This document shows, one piece after another, positions 15,975 to 23,956 of a stretch of DNA of 64,000 nt. The DNA is from Alteraurantiacibacter aquimixticola (GTDB lineage Bacteria > Pseudomonadota > Alphaproteobacteria > Sphingomonadales > Sphingomonadaceae), in assembly GCF_004965515.1 (NCBI RefSeq), contig NZ_SSHH01000003.1, positions 62,001-126,000 on the forward strand, written 5' to 3'. The first letter of the stretch is position 1; every line of letters begins with the position of its first letter. Position numbers and translations under genes: made by a program. The notes under the pieces are model-generated. The model ran no database searches, was not told the DNA's origin, and worked only from the letters and a program-made list of their open reading frames with translations.

Positions 15975-18815
15975 TCAGTGCGCCGCGTCCCAGCTGGTTC
16001 CCGTGCCGATTTCGACACCCAGCGGAACGTCGAGCATGACGGCGGGTTGTGCCGCCTCGGCCATCACGCGTTCGATTACGGGGCTGGCGGCGTCCACGTC
16101 GCTTGTCGGCAATTCGAACACCAGCTCGTCATGCACTTGCAGCAGCATGCGCACTCGCGGCAGGCCCGCCTCGGCCAGCGCAGGCAGCATCCGGGTCATG
16201 GCGCGCTTGATGATATCGGCGCTGGTGCCCTGGATCGGCGCATTGATCGCTGCGCGTTCGGAGCCCTGCCGTTCGGCCTGGTTCTTCGAATTGATGCGCG
16301 GGAACCAGGTCTTGCGGCCGAACAGCGTTTCGGAATAGCCGCGCTCGCGCACGTTCTCCAAGGTCTCGTGAATGTAGTTCTGGATGCCGGGGAAGCGCTG
16401 GAAATAGGTGTCGATGATCGCCTGCGCCTCATCCGCCTCGATCCCCAGCCGACCGCCAAGGCCCCAGCGCGAAATGCCGTAGAGGATGGCGAAGTTCACC
16501 GTCTTGGCGCGGGCGCGCGTGTCGCGATCGACACTGCCGAACATCTCCTGGGCGGTGCGCGCATGGATGTCCTCGCCATTGGCGAAGGCCTCCTTCAGCT
16601 GCGGCACGTCGGCCATATAGGCGGCGAGGCGCAGTTCGATCTGCGAATAGTCGGCGGCGAGCAGGACATTGCCATCCTCGGGGACGAAGGCCTTGCGGAT
16701 TTCGCGCCCGATCTCCGTGCGGATCGGAATATTCTGCAGGTTCGGATCGGTGGAGGACAGGCGCCCGGTCTGTGCGCCGACCAGCGAATAGGACGTGTGC
16801 ACCCGGCCCGTGCGCGCATTGATCGCGTCCTGCAGCGCATCGGTATAGGTGCTCTTGAGCTTCGACAGCTGGCGATATTCGAGCACCTTGTTGGCAATCG
16901 GCGCGCCTTCGCCGGCCAGGCGTTCGAGGATCGCCTGGTCGGTCGAATATTGCCCGCTCTTGCCCTTGCGCCCGCCTTTGTAGCCCAGCTTGTCGAACAG
17001 GATATCGCCCAGCTGCTTGGGGCTGCCGATGGTGAATTCCTCGCCCGCGATTGCGTGGATCTCCCCCTCGATGGCAGAGGTGCGGGTGGCGAATTCTTCC
17101 GACAGGCGGGAGAGGGCGGCGCGGTCCACCTTGATGCCTTCGCGCTCCATCCCGGCGACGACCGGGATCAACGGGCGATCGGCCCGTTCATAGATCCGCG
17201 TGCCGCCTTCGACGGGGAGGCGCGGCTTCAGCATCTTCCACAGCCGCCAGGTCACGTCCGCATCCTCGGCCGCATATTGCGTCGCCTTGTCGAGCGGGAC
17301 TTCGCCGAAGGGAATGGCCTTCTTGCCCGTGCCGCAGACCTCCTTGAAGGAGAGGCATGTGTGGCCGAGGTGGCGTTCGGCCAACTCGTCCATCCCGTGG
17401 CCGCCGCCGATCCCGTCCGTCCCGCGTCCGGCATCGAGCGCGAAGCTGATCACCATCGTATCGTCGATGGGTGCGACATGGATGCCGTGGCGGGCAAGCA
17501 CGTTGAGGTCGTATTTGATGTTCTGCCCGACTTTCAGAACCGCATCGCTTTCCAGCAGCGGCTTCAGCGCCGCGACGGCATCCTCGAGCGGGACCTGATC
17601 GGGTTTCTCCGCAAACATGTCGCTGCCGCCATGGGCGAGCGGGATGTAGCACGCATCATTGGGGCCGAGCGCAAGGCTGACGCCCACGAGGTCCGCCGAA
17701 ATTGCATCGAGCGAACTCGTTTCCGTATCCACCGCCACCACGCGTGCGGCCATGGCGCGGGCGACCCAGTGTTCCAGCCGCTCCATCGATTGCACGCATT
17801 CATAGGCGTCGCGGTCGACGTCGGGCCATTCGGGCAGCTCCTGCCGATTGCCTGTGGGCGCATGCGCCTCACTCTTGTTGTCCTGCTTGGCGGGGTTGAG
17901 GTCGTTGGTTTTAGACGGGCTGCCCGCGCCCGCATCGAGGCGGCGCAGCAGGCTGGTGAAGCCGTGCTTTTCTAGGAAGGCGGCAAGCGGTTCGGGCGGC
18001 ACGCCGTCCAGCTTGAATTCCTCCAGCGGCTGGGGGAGTGTGGCATCTTCCTTCAGCGTCACCAGTACCCGGCTGATCTCCGCATCCGCACGGTGTTCGA
18101 TCAGCCTTTCCTTGAGCTTGGATGCCTTCATTCCCTCTGCCGCATCGAGCGCGGCGGTGAGGCTGCCATGTTCCTGGATCAGCTTGGTCGCGGTCTTGGG
18201 GCCGATGCCGAAGATGCCGGGGATGTTGTCGACCGAATCGCCCATCAGCGCCAGCACGTCGCCCACCAGCTCCGGCCCGACGCCGAACTTCTCCTCCACT
18301 TCGGGAATCGAGATGCGCTGGTTCTTCATCGTATCGAGCATGTCGATCTCGCCGACGCCGTCGCCACCCTTGCTTACCAGCTGCATCAGGTCCTTGTCGG
18401 AAGAGACGATGGTGACGTCCCAGCCCTGCTTCGCCGCGGCGCGGGCATAGGAGGCGATGAGGTCGTCCGCCTCCAGCCCCGCTTCCTCGATACAGGGCAG
18501 GCTGAAGGCACGGGTGGCGTCGCGAATCAGCGGGAATTGCGGCACCAGGTCTTCGGGCGCCGGCGGGCGGTTGGCCTTGTACTGGTCGTAAATCTCGTTG
18601 CGGAAGGACTTGCTGTCCTTGTCGAGAATCACCGCCAGATGCGTGGGTCCCTCGGCCTTGTCGAGGTCCTCTGCCAGCTTCCACAGCATGGTGGTGTAGC
18701 CATAGACGGCGCCCACAGGCGTGCCTTCCGGATCGGTCAGCGGAGGCAGGCGGTGATAGGCGCGGAAGATGTAGGAAGACCCGTCGACGAGGTAGAGATG
18801 CTGCGTGTCGCTCAT
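15975..18815 (-). CDS. polA: DNA polymerase I
   Basis: A 946-residue three-domain enzyme. The N-terminal 5'-nuclease (1 to ~300) begins LYLVDGSSYIFRAYHRLPPL and contains VTIVSSDKDLMQLV. The 3'-5' exonuclease (~350-530) keeps its acidic residues (VDTETSS and YAAEDAD), so proofreading should be active. The polymerase domain has motif A (DYSQIELRLAAY), motif B (RAKTVNFAILYG) and motif C (LQVHDELVFE). ATG 18815 puts the family N-terminus in register; an upstream ATG at 18851 would add 12 residues and has no better ribosome-binding site. It fills gaps in repair and Okazaki-fragment processing. Confidence 0.97.
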   Translation of the reverse strand: MSDTQHLYLVDGSSYIFRAYHRLPPLTDPEGTPVGAVYGYTTMLWKLAEDLDKAEGPTHLAVILDKDSKSFRNEIYDQYKANRPPAPEDLVPQFPLIRDATRAFSLPCIEEAGLEADDLIASYARAAAKQGWDVTIVSSDKDLMQLVSKGGDGVGEIDMLDTMKNQRISIPEVEEKFGVGPELVGDVLALMGDSVDNIPGIFGIGPKTATKLIQEHGSLTAALDAAEGMKASKLKERLIEHRADAEISRVLVTLKEDATLPQPLEEFKLDGVPPEPLAAFLEKHGFTSLLRRLDAGAGSPSKTNDLNPAKQDNKSEAHAPTGNRQELPEWPDVDRDAYECVQSMERLEHWVARAMAARVVAVDTETSSLDAISADLVGVSLALGPNDACYIPLAHGGSDMFAEKPDQVPLEDAVAALKPLLESDAVLKVGQNIKYDLNVLARHGIHVAPIDDTMVISFALDAGRGTDGIGGGHGMDELAERHLGHTCLSFKEVCGTGKKAIPFGEVPLDKATQYAAEDADVTWRLWKMLKPRLPVEGGTRIYERADRPLIPVVAGMEREGIKVDRAALSRLSEEFATRTSAIEGEIHAIAGEEFTIGSPKQLGDILFDKLGYKGGRKGKSGQYSTDQAILERLAGEGAPIANKVLEYRQLSKLKSTYTDALQDAINARTGRVHTSYSLVGAQTGRLSSTDPNLQNIPIRTEIGREIRKAFVPEDGNVLLAADYSQIELRLAAYMADVPQLKEAFANGEDIHARTAQEMFGSVDRDTRARAKTVNFAILYGISRWGLGGRLGIEADEAQAIIDTYFQRFPGIQNYIHETLENVRERGYSETLFGRKTWFPRINSKNQAERQGSERAAINAPIQGTSADIIKRAMTRMLPALAEAGLPRVRMLLQVHDELVFELPTSDVDAASPVIERVMAEAAQPAVMLDVPLGVEIGTGTSWDAAH

Positions 18816-18916
18816 GCGCGAATTGCTAGCAGCCAATTGCAGGCGGGTCATTGGCGGAATCGCGCGTGACGGGGGATAGGGTGGTTAGCCGGCCTTTAAG
18901 GCTGCTGTTCCCCATA

Positions 18917-18962
18917 TGCCCCAATTGCGCCACATTTTGCTTGCGCTGCCCCAATTGTGGCA
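18917..18962. promoter_or_regulatory. Two palindromic repeats 30 bp apart between polA and a lipoprotein gene
   Basis: TGCCCCAATTGTGGCA (18947-18962) is a near-perfect palindrome around CAATTG. TGCCCCAATTGCGCCA (18917-18932) is its imperfect copy. The 30-bp spacing is about three helical turns, so two regulator dimers could bind one face. They lie 102-147 bp upstream of polA and 93-138 bp upstream of the lipoprotein at 19055. Confidence 0.55.
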
Positions 18963-19054
18963 GTATTTAGGCAGCAGGTTGGCCGCCTTGGCTGGCTTTG
19001 GATCGCTGGATTTCACTGCGATTCACATTTTTTGCTGTGTAAGGATTATCATTC

Positions 19055-19336
19055 ATGCGCAAGATCATTCTCGCCGCTGCCGCTGCTGGCGCCGCTCTGA
19101 CCCTGGCTGCCTGCTCGGAAGGCACCGAAGACGCTGCTGCAGACGTTGCTGAAGGCGCTGCTGCTGACCTCGAAACCAATGCCGACGCCATGGGCGACGC
19201 CATGGAAGGCGCCGTTGACGAAGCCGTTGAAGGCGCTGAAGCTGCTGCTGACGAAGCCGGCACTGCGGTCGACGGTGCAGTTGACGAAGCTGGCGCAGCT
19301 GTTGAAGCTGCCGGCGAAGAAATGCAGGGCGAATAA
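19055..19336 (+). CDS. Small Ala/Glu/Asp-rich lipoprotein
   Basis: A 93-residue exported lipoprotein. The signal peptide MRKIILAAAAAGAALTLAAC ends in a lipobox with Cys at residue 20. The mature part is almost entirely Ala, Glu, Asp, Gly and Val in a repeating pattern (DAMEGAVDEAVEGAEAAADEAGTAVDGAVDEAG) whose period of about 11 suggests a long amphipathic helix, as in Lpp- or LEA-like proteins. It is very acidic. An AAGGA site lies 7-12 bases before the ATG and a strong terminator follows 28 bp after the stop, so it is a single-gene unit. Envelope stress or spacer roles are guesses. Confidence 0.75.
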   Translation: MRKIILAAAAAGAALTLAACSEGTEDAAADVAEGAAADLETNADAMGDAMEGAVDEAVEGAEAAADEAGTAVDGAVDEAGAAVEAAGEEMQGE

Positions 19337-19363
19337 TCCGCTCTCGTTCTTTGAACGCATAGA

Positions 19364-19400
19364 AAGGGCGTGGCCTTCGCGGGCCGCGCCCTTTTCTTTT
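19364..19400 (+). terminator. Intrinsic terminator after the Ala-rich lipoprotein
   Basis: A 12-bp stem (19364-19375 with 19382-19393, one wobble) has a six-base loop and is followed by TTTCTTTT on the plus strand. Confidence 0.85.
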
Positions 19401-19443
19401 GCGTGAAGGGCGCAGGCGCCCTCGGCCCTTGCAGCCAAGAAAA

Positions 19444-19465
19444 AGGGCGCTGCGAGGCGCCCTTC
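19444..19465 (-). terminator. Intrinsic terminator for the beta-lactamase-like gene
   Basis: Perfect arms AAGGGCGC (19444-19451) and GCGCCCTT (19458-19465) have a six-base loop. On the minus strand five T's follow. It lies 23 bp past the stop of the gene at 19488-20504. Confidence 0.8.
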
Positions 19466-19487
19466 CTTATCCGGCATCAGCCTGCGA

Positions 19488-20504
19488 TCAGCGGCTGCCG
19501 CCCCCGTATTCCGCATTGGCGTAGTTGCGCTGGGGGAAGGCATATCCATCATAGATGGCGCGCGCGATCGAGGCGATCCGCGCCTCGCGATTGCTGCGCG
19601 TGCCCTGGCCGGTAACATAGATGGCCAGCGCGATGGAGCGTCCATCGGGCCCGGTCAGGATGCCGATATCGCTGGAAGTGTTGTTGAGCGATCCGGTCTT
19701 GTGCGCCACGGTCACATTGTCCGGCATCAGCGCCGGGATGCGGCGCGTGCCGGTGCGGCAACGCTCCATCGCATCGATAATCACCGCGCGGCTTTCGGCC
19801 GAGAGCCAGCGTCCCTGGTAGATACCGGAGAGCAGCTCCACCATGGCGGCGGGCGTGGAGCTGTCGCGCAGGTCGATATGGACTGCCGGGTCGAACTCGC
19901 CATCGTCGCGCACCAATGTGGCGATGTCGCGGGTGAGGTTGAAATTGTCGATCCCCGCGCGCCGGGCCCAGTCATTGACCTTGTCGACGCCGCCCACTGC
20001 GGCGATCAGCGCATCGGTGGCGGGATTGGAGCTGCGCGTGATCATCAGGTCGATCAGCTGGTGCGCAGGCATGTATTCGCCGTTGCGCACCGGCGCCACC
20101 GCGGTGGAGAAACGTTGCGATCGCACCGGCAGCAGCAGCGGGAATTCGCTCGTCAGGCTCAGTTGCCCCTTATCGACCATCTCCAGATAAGTCGCAGCGA
20201 TGGCGATCTTGCTGGTGCTGGCCATGGGGAAGGGCTGGTCGCCCAGGATGGAGATCTGCTGTCCGGTCGCCAGGTCAATGGCGGCGACCCCGATGCGGCC
20301 CTGGCTGCCATCGGCAAGCGAGGCAATGTGCCGTTCCAGCGGATTGTCATAGGCGGCGGAATAGTCGCGCGGCTCGCGCAGCTCTGTGCCGAAATGCGCA
20401 TCGAAGGCGCTTTCGATCGTCTGCTCTTCCGCGTGCGCAGGCACGATCGACGCGATGGCGAGCGCGGCGGCGGCGGCAATGCGTGCGAAGATCGAATCTT
20501 TCAT
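19488..20504 (-). CDS. Class A beta-lactamase-like serine hydrolase
   Basis: A 338-residue periplasmic protein with a ~25-residue signal peptide. Active-site motifs are STSK at 96-99 (nucleophile Ser96), SSN at 158-160 in the place of the SDN loop, and KTG at 269-271. The omega-loop region (residues ~195-220) lacks the usual Glu-x-x-Leu-Asn motif; DGEFDP is the nearest acidic stretch. So the acyl-enzyme mechanism is supported but the deacylation glutamate is not obvious. It could be a divergent beta-lactamase, a D-Ala-D-Ala carboxypeptidase-like enzyme, or a slow penicillin-binding hydrolase. No LysR-type regulator is adjacent. It has its own terminator. Confidence 0.8.
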   Translation of the reverse strand: MKDSIFARIAAAAALAIASIVPAHAEEQTIESAFDAHFGTELREPRDYSAAYDNPLERHIASLADGSQGRIGVAAIDLATGQQISILGDQPFPMASTSKIAIAATYLEMVDKGQLSLTSEFPLLLPVRSQRFSTAVAPVRNGEYMPAHQLIDLMITRSSNPATDALIAAVGGVDKVNDWARRAGIDNFNLTRDIATLVRDDGEFDPAVHIDLRDSSTPAAMVELLSGIYQGRWLSAESRAVIIDAMERCRTGTRRIPALMPDNVTVAHKTGSLNNTSSDIGILTGPDGRSIALAIYVTGQGTRSNREARIASIARAIYDGYAFPQRNYANAEYGGGSR

Positions 20505-20638
20505 GGGCCCTAGACTACGGAATTTATGGTTGTGGAAAAATTAACGAGCCGTCGTCGCGCGGCAAGCGACCGCGCGACGAAACGACTCCAATTTTCGCCC
20601 GAACGAAAATTCAGGGGCAGGTGAGGCCGCATACGGCC
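20505..20638. other. Intergenic region with two hairpins
   Basis: Two strong inverted repeats fill this gap: CGTCGCGCGG/CCGCGCGACG (20553-20562 with 20570-20579) and AATTTTCG-N6-CGAAAATT (20590-20611). They lie downstream of the methyltransferase-like gene and upstream of the beta-lactamase-like gene. Neither has a clear T run, so terminator, attenuator or operator are all possible. Confidence 0.45.
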
Positions 20639-21442
20639 CTATTCCGTGGCTTCGGCCGGCTTGCGCAGACGCCAGGCGAACTGGTCGGTCAGGCCGCGGA
20701 TTGATTCGTCGAAGACATTGGTATCGCGCGCATCTTCGGGCCGCGAATAGATGTCGCTCTCTTCCTCGATCACGAAGCCGGCACCGGTCAGCGCTTCGCG
20801 TGCGAGCGCGGCATCCATGCGGTGCAGCGTATTGGCGGCCTCCGCCCCGGCACCTTCTGCGGCCAGGTGATCGACCACGATCAGCGATCCGCCGGGCTTG
20901 AGCGAATCATAGAGCATGGCGGCGACGGTCTCGGGCGTTCCCTCGGGCATCTGCTCCAGATAGAGGTCATGCCAGTTCATCACCGTGATGATGGTGTCGA
21001 GCGGTTCCGGGAAACCCGGCTCCGCCAGCGGGGCGCGCAGCGGCACGGCCTGTACCGGGCTGCCGTCCACATCGGCATAGGGGGCCATGGCCTCGTCCTG
21101 CTCGGTCGCATATTCGGCGCGGAAGGCGATGAATTCCTCCGGCTGGAAGGCATAGACCTTGCCGTCTGTACCCACGGCCATGGCGAGCAGGCGCGTCACG
21201 TAACCGCCGCCCATGATGTAATCGCCCACCACGTCGCCGCGGTCGATCTCGGCAAAGGCGAGCAATTCGCCGGGCTTGCGTGCCTCGTCACGCTCGCGAT
21301 CCTCGGGCGTTCGGGCAATATCGTTGACGGCAGAGCCATACTGGCTGGCAGTATAGGCGGGCGCTTCGACAGCCGCCTCTTCCTCACTCGCGCAAGCGGT
21401 CAGCATGGTGGCGGCCAGCGCCACGGCAAGCAGCTTCTTCAT
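20639..21442 (-). CDS. Exported SAM-methyltransferase-fold lipoprotein
   Basis: A 267-residue protein whose N-terminus is a lipoprotein signal with lipobox LTAC (Cys17), so it should face the periplasm. The mature part looks like a class I methyltransferase: a motif-I-like GDYIMGGGYVTRLLAMAVG segment, TIITVMNWHDLYLEQM (motif IV region), and LKPGGSLIVVDHLA (motif VI region). Motif I lacks the usual Asp/Glu-x-Gly start. Since SAM is cytoplasmic, an exported member must be inactive, use another ligand, or be mislocalised. A family of such signal-bearing proteins recurs in alphaproteobacteria. A good AGGGGAG ribosome-binding site supports the ATG at 21442. Confidence 0.72.
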   Translation of the reverse strand: MKKLLAVALAATMLTACASEEEAAVEAPAYTASQYGSAVNDIARTPEDRERDEARKPGELLAFAEIDRGDVVGDYIMGGGYVTRLLAMAVGTDGKVYAFQPEEFIAFRAEYATEQDEAMAPYADVDGSPVQAVPLRAPLAEPGFPEPLDTIITVMNWHDLYLEQMPEGTPETVAAMLYDSLKPGGSLIVVDHLAAEGAGAEAANTLHRMDAALAREALTGAGFVIEEESDIYSRPEDARDTNVFDESIRGLTDQFAWRLRKPAEATE

Positions 21443-21600
21443 TGGTTCTCTCCCCTTTTCTTTTGTTATTCCGCGCGCAGGCTAGGACAAATCGGTCACG
21501 CTGGGAAGGCGGCGCGAATGCGCGCGTAGATCGGGGCTTGACGCGGGGCGCGGTTGCGGTCTCCATCGTCTCAGCTGAAACCACCGGGGGACCTTCTGCC

Positions 21601-23889
21601 ATGTACCGCACCGGCGCCGCGCGCTCTTTCTCCGCCACCGTCATTGCCGCCGCCCTGCTGGGCACATCGCTGCCGGCGATCGCGCAAGTCTCCATCGTCC
21701 AGCCCGGCGCGCCCGGCGAAGCCCCGCGCGAGCTGAGCGCCGAGGAGGCGACCGCGCTGGCGAGCGCGGGCTATACCCCTGCCGACGTCGCCTTCATGCA
21801 GGGCATGATCGTGCACCACCAGCAGGCGGTCGACATGGCCGCGCTGGTGGCGGACCGCACCAATCGCGAGGAGATAGTCGCTGTCGCCGGGCGCATCGAC
21901 GCCAGCCAGGAGGACGAGATCGGCTTCATGCGCGAATGGCTGGCCGGCCATGGCGAGGTGGAGGACATGCCCGCCATGGGCCATGCCGGGCATTCGGGCA
22001 TGGAAGGCATGGCCTCGCCCGAAGACATGGCGCGCCTTGCCGAAGCGCGCGGGATCAATTTCGACCGGCTGTTCCTCGAACTGATGATCGAGCACCACAA
22101 GGGTGCGGTGACCATGGTGGAGGAGCTGCACGAGCTGCCCGGCACGGCTTACGAGCCGCGCATGTTCGAATTCACCAATGAAGTGGTGACCGACCAGAAT
22201 GCCGAGATCGAGCGAATGATCGCCGTGCTCGCCAGCCTGTCCGACGATCCGCGCGCAGGGCTCGCATCCGGCTTCCTCGATGCGGGCGAGGCGATCAGCG
22301 GGCTGCGGCATGTCGCCTTCCTCGAAAAGCCTGCGGGCTTCTTCGATGCCAACAACCCTTCCGGCGAACAGCCCCTCATCGAGGAGGACGAAGACGAAAA
22401 GACGGAAACCGGCGAGACCGCTGCCGATGCCGCTGACGAGCACGCCGCCCACATGGCGCATATGGAAGCGGATGGCGAAGCACCCGCCGATCCCGAGGGG
22501 GAAGAGGAAGAAGCCGAACCTCGCTTCGGCGAACGCGGCGCGCCCTTGTCCTTCGCCAATACCGACATGGCCTTTTCGGGCGATGTCATGGTCGCAGGCA
22601 GCTATCACGGCTTCAACGCCTATCGCCTGGGCGCGGACGGCGTGCCCGAACTGCTCAGCAGCGTGGTCTGCCCCGGCGGGCAGGGCGACGTCTCGATCGT
22701 CGGCGACATCCTCATCATGAGCGTCGAGCAGACGCGCGGCCGCGTCGATTGCGGGCTGCAGGGCGTGACCGAGAAGGTCAGCGAGGATCGCTTCCGCGGC
22801 CTGCGCATCTTCGACATTTCCGACATCCGCCGCCCGGTGCAGGTCGGCCAGGTGCAGACCTGCCGCGGCTCGCACACGCATTCGGTGGTCTCGCAGACGC
22901 CGACCAGCCTGATCGTCTACAATTCGGGCACCTCGCGCGTGCGCGAGGAGGAGGAGCTGGCAGGCTGCATCGGGGACGTGCCGGGCGATGACCGCACCTC
23001 GCTCTTCAGCATCGACGTGATCGAGATCCCGCTGGCCGATCCCTCGTTGTCGCGCATCGTTTCCAGCCCGCGCGTCTTCGCCGATCCCGAAACCGGGCGG
23101 CTGGCGGGGCTGTGGCAGGGCGGCGACCATGGCGACGACACGCAGGACACCGGACGGACCGACCAGTGCCACGACATCACCGTCTTCCCGACGCTGAACA
23201 TCGCGGCGGGCGCCTGTTCGGGCAACGGCATCATCTTCGACATTTCCGACCCGCTCAACCCGGTGCGGATCGACGAGGTGGTGGATGAGGGCTTCGCCTA
23301 CTGGCACTCGGCCACCTTCAACAATGACGGGACGATGGTGCTGTTCACCGATGAATGGGGCGGTGGCGGGCGTCCGCGCTGCCAGGCATCGGACCCGCGC
23401 AACTGGGGCGCCGATGCGATCTACGAGATCGTCGATGGCGAGCTGGAGTTCCGCAGTCTCTACAAGCTGCCCGCGCCGCAGTCCGACAAGGAGAATTGCG
23501 TCGCCCACAATGGCTCGATCATCCCCGTGCCGGGACGCAATATCTTCGTCCAGGCATGGTACCAGGGCGGCATCTCGATCATGGATTTCACCGATCCGGC
23601 CAACCCGTTCGAGATCGCCTATTTCGATCGCGGCCCGATTGCCGAGGACCAGCTGGCGATGGGCGGGTACTGGTCCGCCTATTGGTATAACGGCCGCATC
23701 TACGCGACCGAGATCGCCCGCGGGATCGACGTCTTCGCGCTGGAGCCGAGCGAGTTCCTCACCGCCGAGGAAATCGCCGCGGCAGAGGCTGCCGAGATGG
23801 GCGAAACCTTCAACCCGCAGACCCAGCTGCCAGTGACCTGGCCGGACGAGGTGGTGATGCGCGTGGAGGATAGCCGCAAGGGCGGCTGA
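21601..23889 (+). CDS. Exported DUF305 plus LVIVD/beta-propeller protein
   Basis: A 762-residue secreted protein with a signal peptide ending ...SLPAIAQ. Residues ~50-220 are a DUF305 four-helix domain with two His-His motifs (FMQGMIVHHQQAVDM and FLELMIEHHKGAVTM). They are joined by a Met/His-rich loop (MPAMGHAGHSGMEGM). An acidic, His/Met-containing linker follows (~255-320), and then a ~430-residue LVIVD-type beta-propeller (IFDISDIRRPVQVGQV, ISIMDFTDPANPFEIAYF). DUF305 proteins are often near copper or silver resistance genes, so metal binding is plausible. No other metal genes flank it. The ATG at 21601 was chosen because the signal peptide begins there. Confidence 0.8.
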   Translation: MYRTGAARSFSATVIAAALLGTSLPAIAQVSIVQPGAPGEAPRELSAEEATALASAGYTPADVAFMQGMIVHHQQAVDMAALVADRTNREEIVAVAGRIDASQEDEIGFMREWLAGHGEVEDMPAMGHAGHSGMEGMASPEDMARLAEARGINFDRLFLELMIEHHKGAVTMVEELHELPGTAYEPRMFEFTNEVVTDQNAEIERMIAVLASLSDDPRAGLASGFLDAGEAISGLRHVAFLEKPAGFFDANNPSGEQPLIEEDEDEKTETGETAADAADEHAAHMAHMEADGEAPADPEGEEEEAEPRFGERGAPLSFANTDMAFSGDVMVAGSYHGFNAYRLGADGVPELLSSVVCPGGQGDVSIVGDILIMSVEQTRGRVDCGLQGVTEKVSEDRFRGLRIFDISDIRRPVQVGQVQTCRGSHTHSVVSQTPTSLIVYNSGTSRVREEEELAGCIGDVPGDDRTSLFSIDVIEIPLADPSLSRIVSSPRVFADPETGRLAGLWQGGDHGDDTQDTGRTDQCHDITVFPTLNIAAGACSGNGIIFDISDPLNPVRIDEVVDEGFAYWHSATFNNDGTMVLFTDEWGGGGRPRCQASDPRNWGADAIYEIVDGELEFRSLYKLPAPQSDKENCVAHNGSIIPVPGRNIFVQAWYQGGISIMDFTDPANPFEIAYFDRGPIAEDQLAMGGYWSAYWYNGRIYATEIARGIDVFALEPSEFLTAEEIAAAEAAEMGETFNPQTQLPVTWPDEVVMRVEDSRKGG

Positions 23890-23913
23890 CTTTCGTTGGC
23901 TAGACAAGAAGAA

Positions 23914-23941
23914 GGGCCGGAAGGATCGCTCCTCCCGGCCC
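23914..23941. terminator. Hairpin between convergent genes, copy 1 of a repeated terminator
   Basis: Arms GGGCCGG and CCGGCCC enclose an inner AGGA-TCGC-TCCT stem. It lies between the DUF305 gene and the RNA ligase gene. The 19-base stretch around the left arm is the same as in the groEL terminator at 25321-25350. Confidence 0.7.
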
Positions 23942-23956
23942 ATCCGCCTCGGCCCG

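Noticed and set aside
15135-17975. A 946-codon open frame antisense to polA
   Set aside because: It mirrors the codon pattern of polA, is rich in Arg, Ala and Gly with no domain, and has no ribosome-binding site. High GC alone produces such frames.
21571-23943. A 790-codon frame antisense to the DUF305 gene
   Set aside because: The sense frame has a signal peptide and two recognisable domains; the antisense frame has neither.
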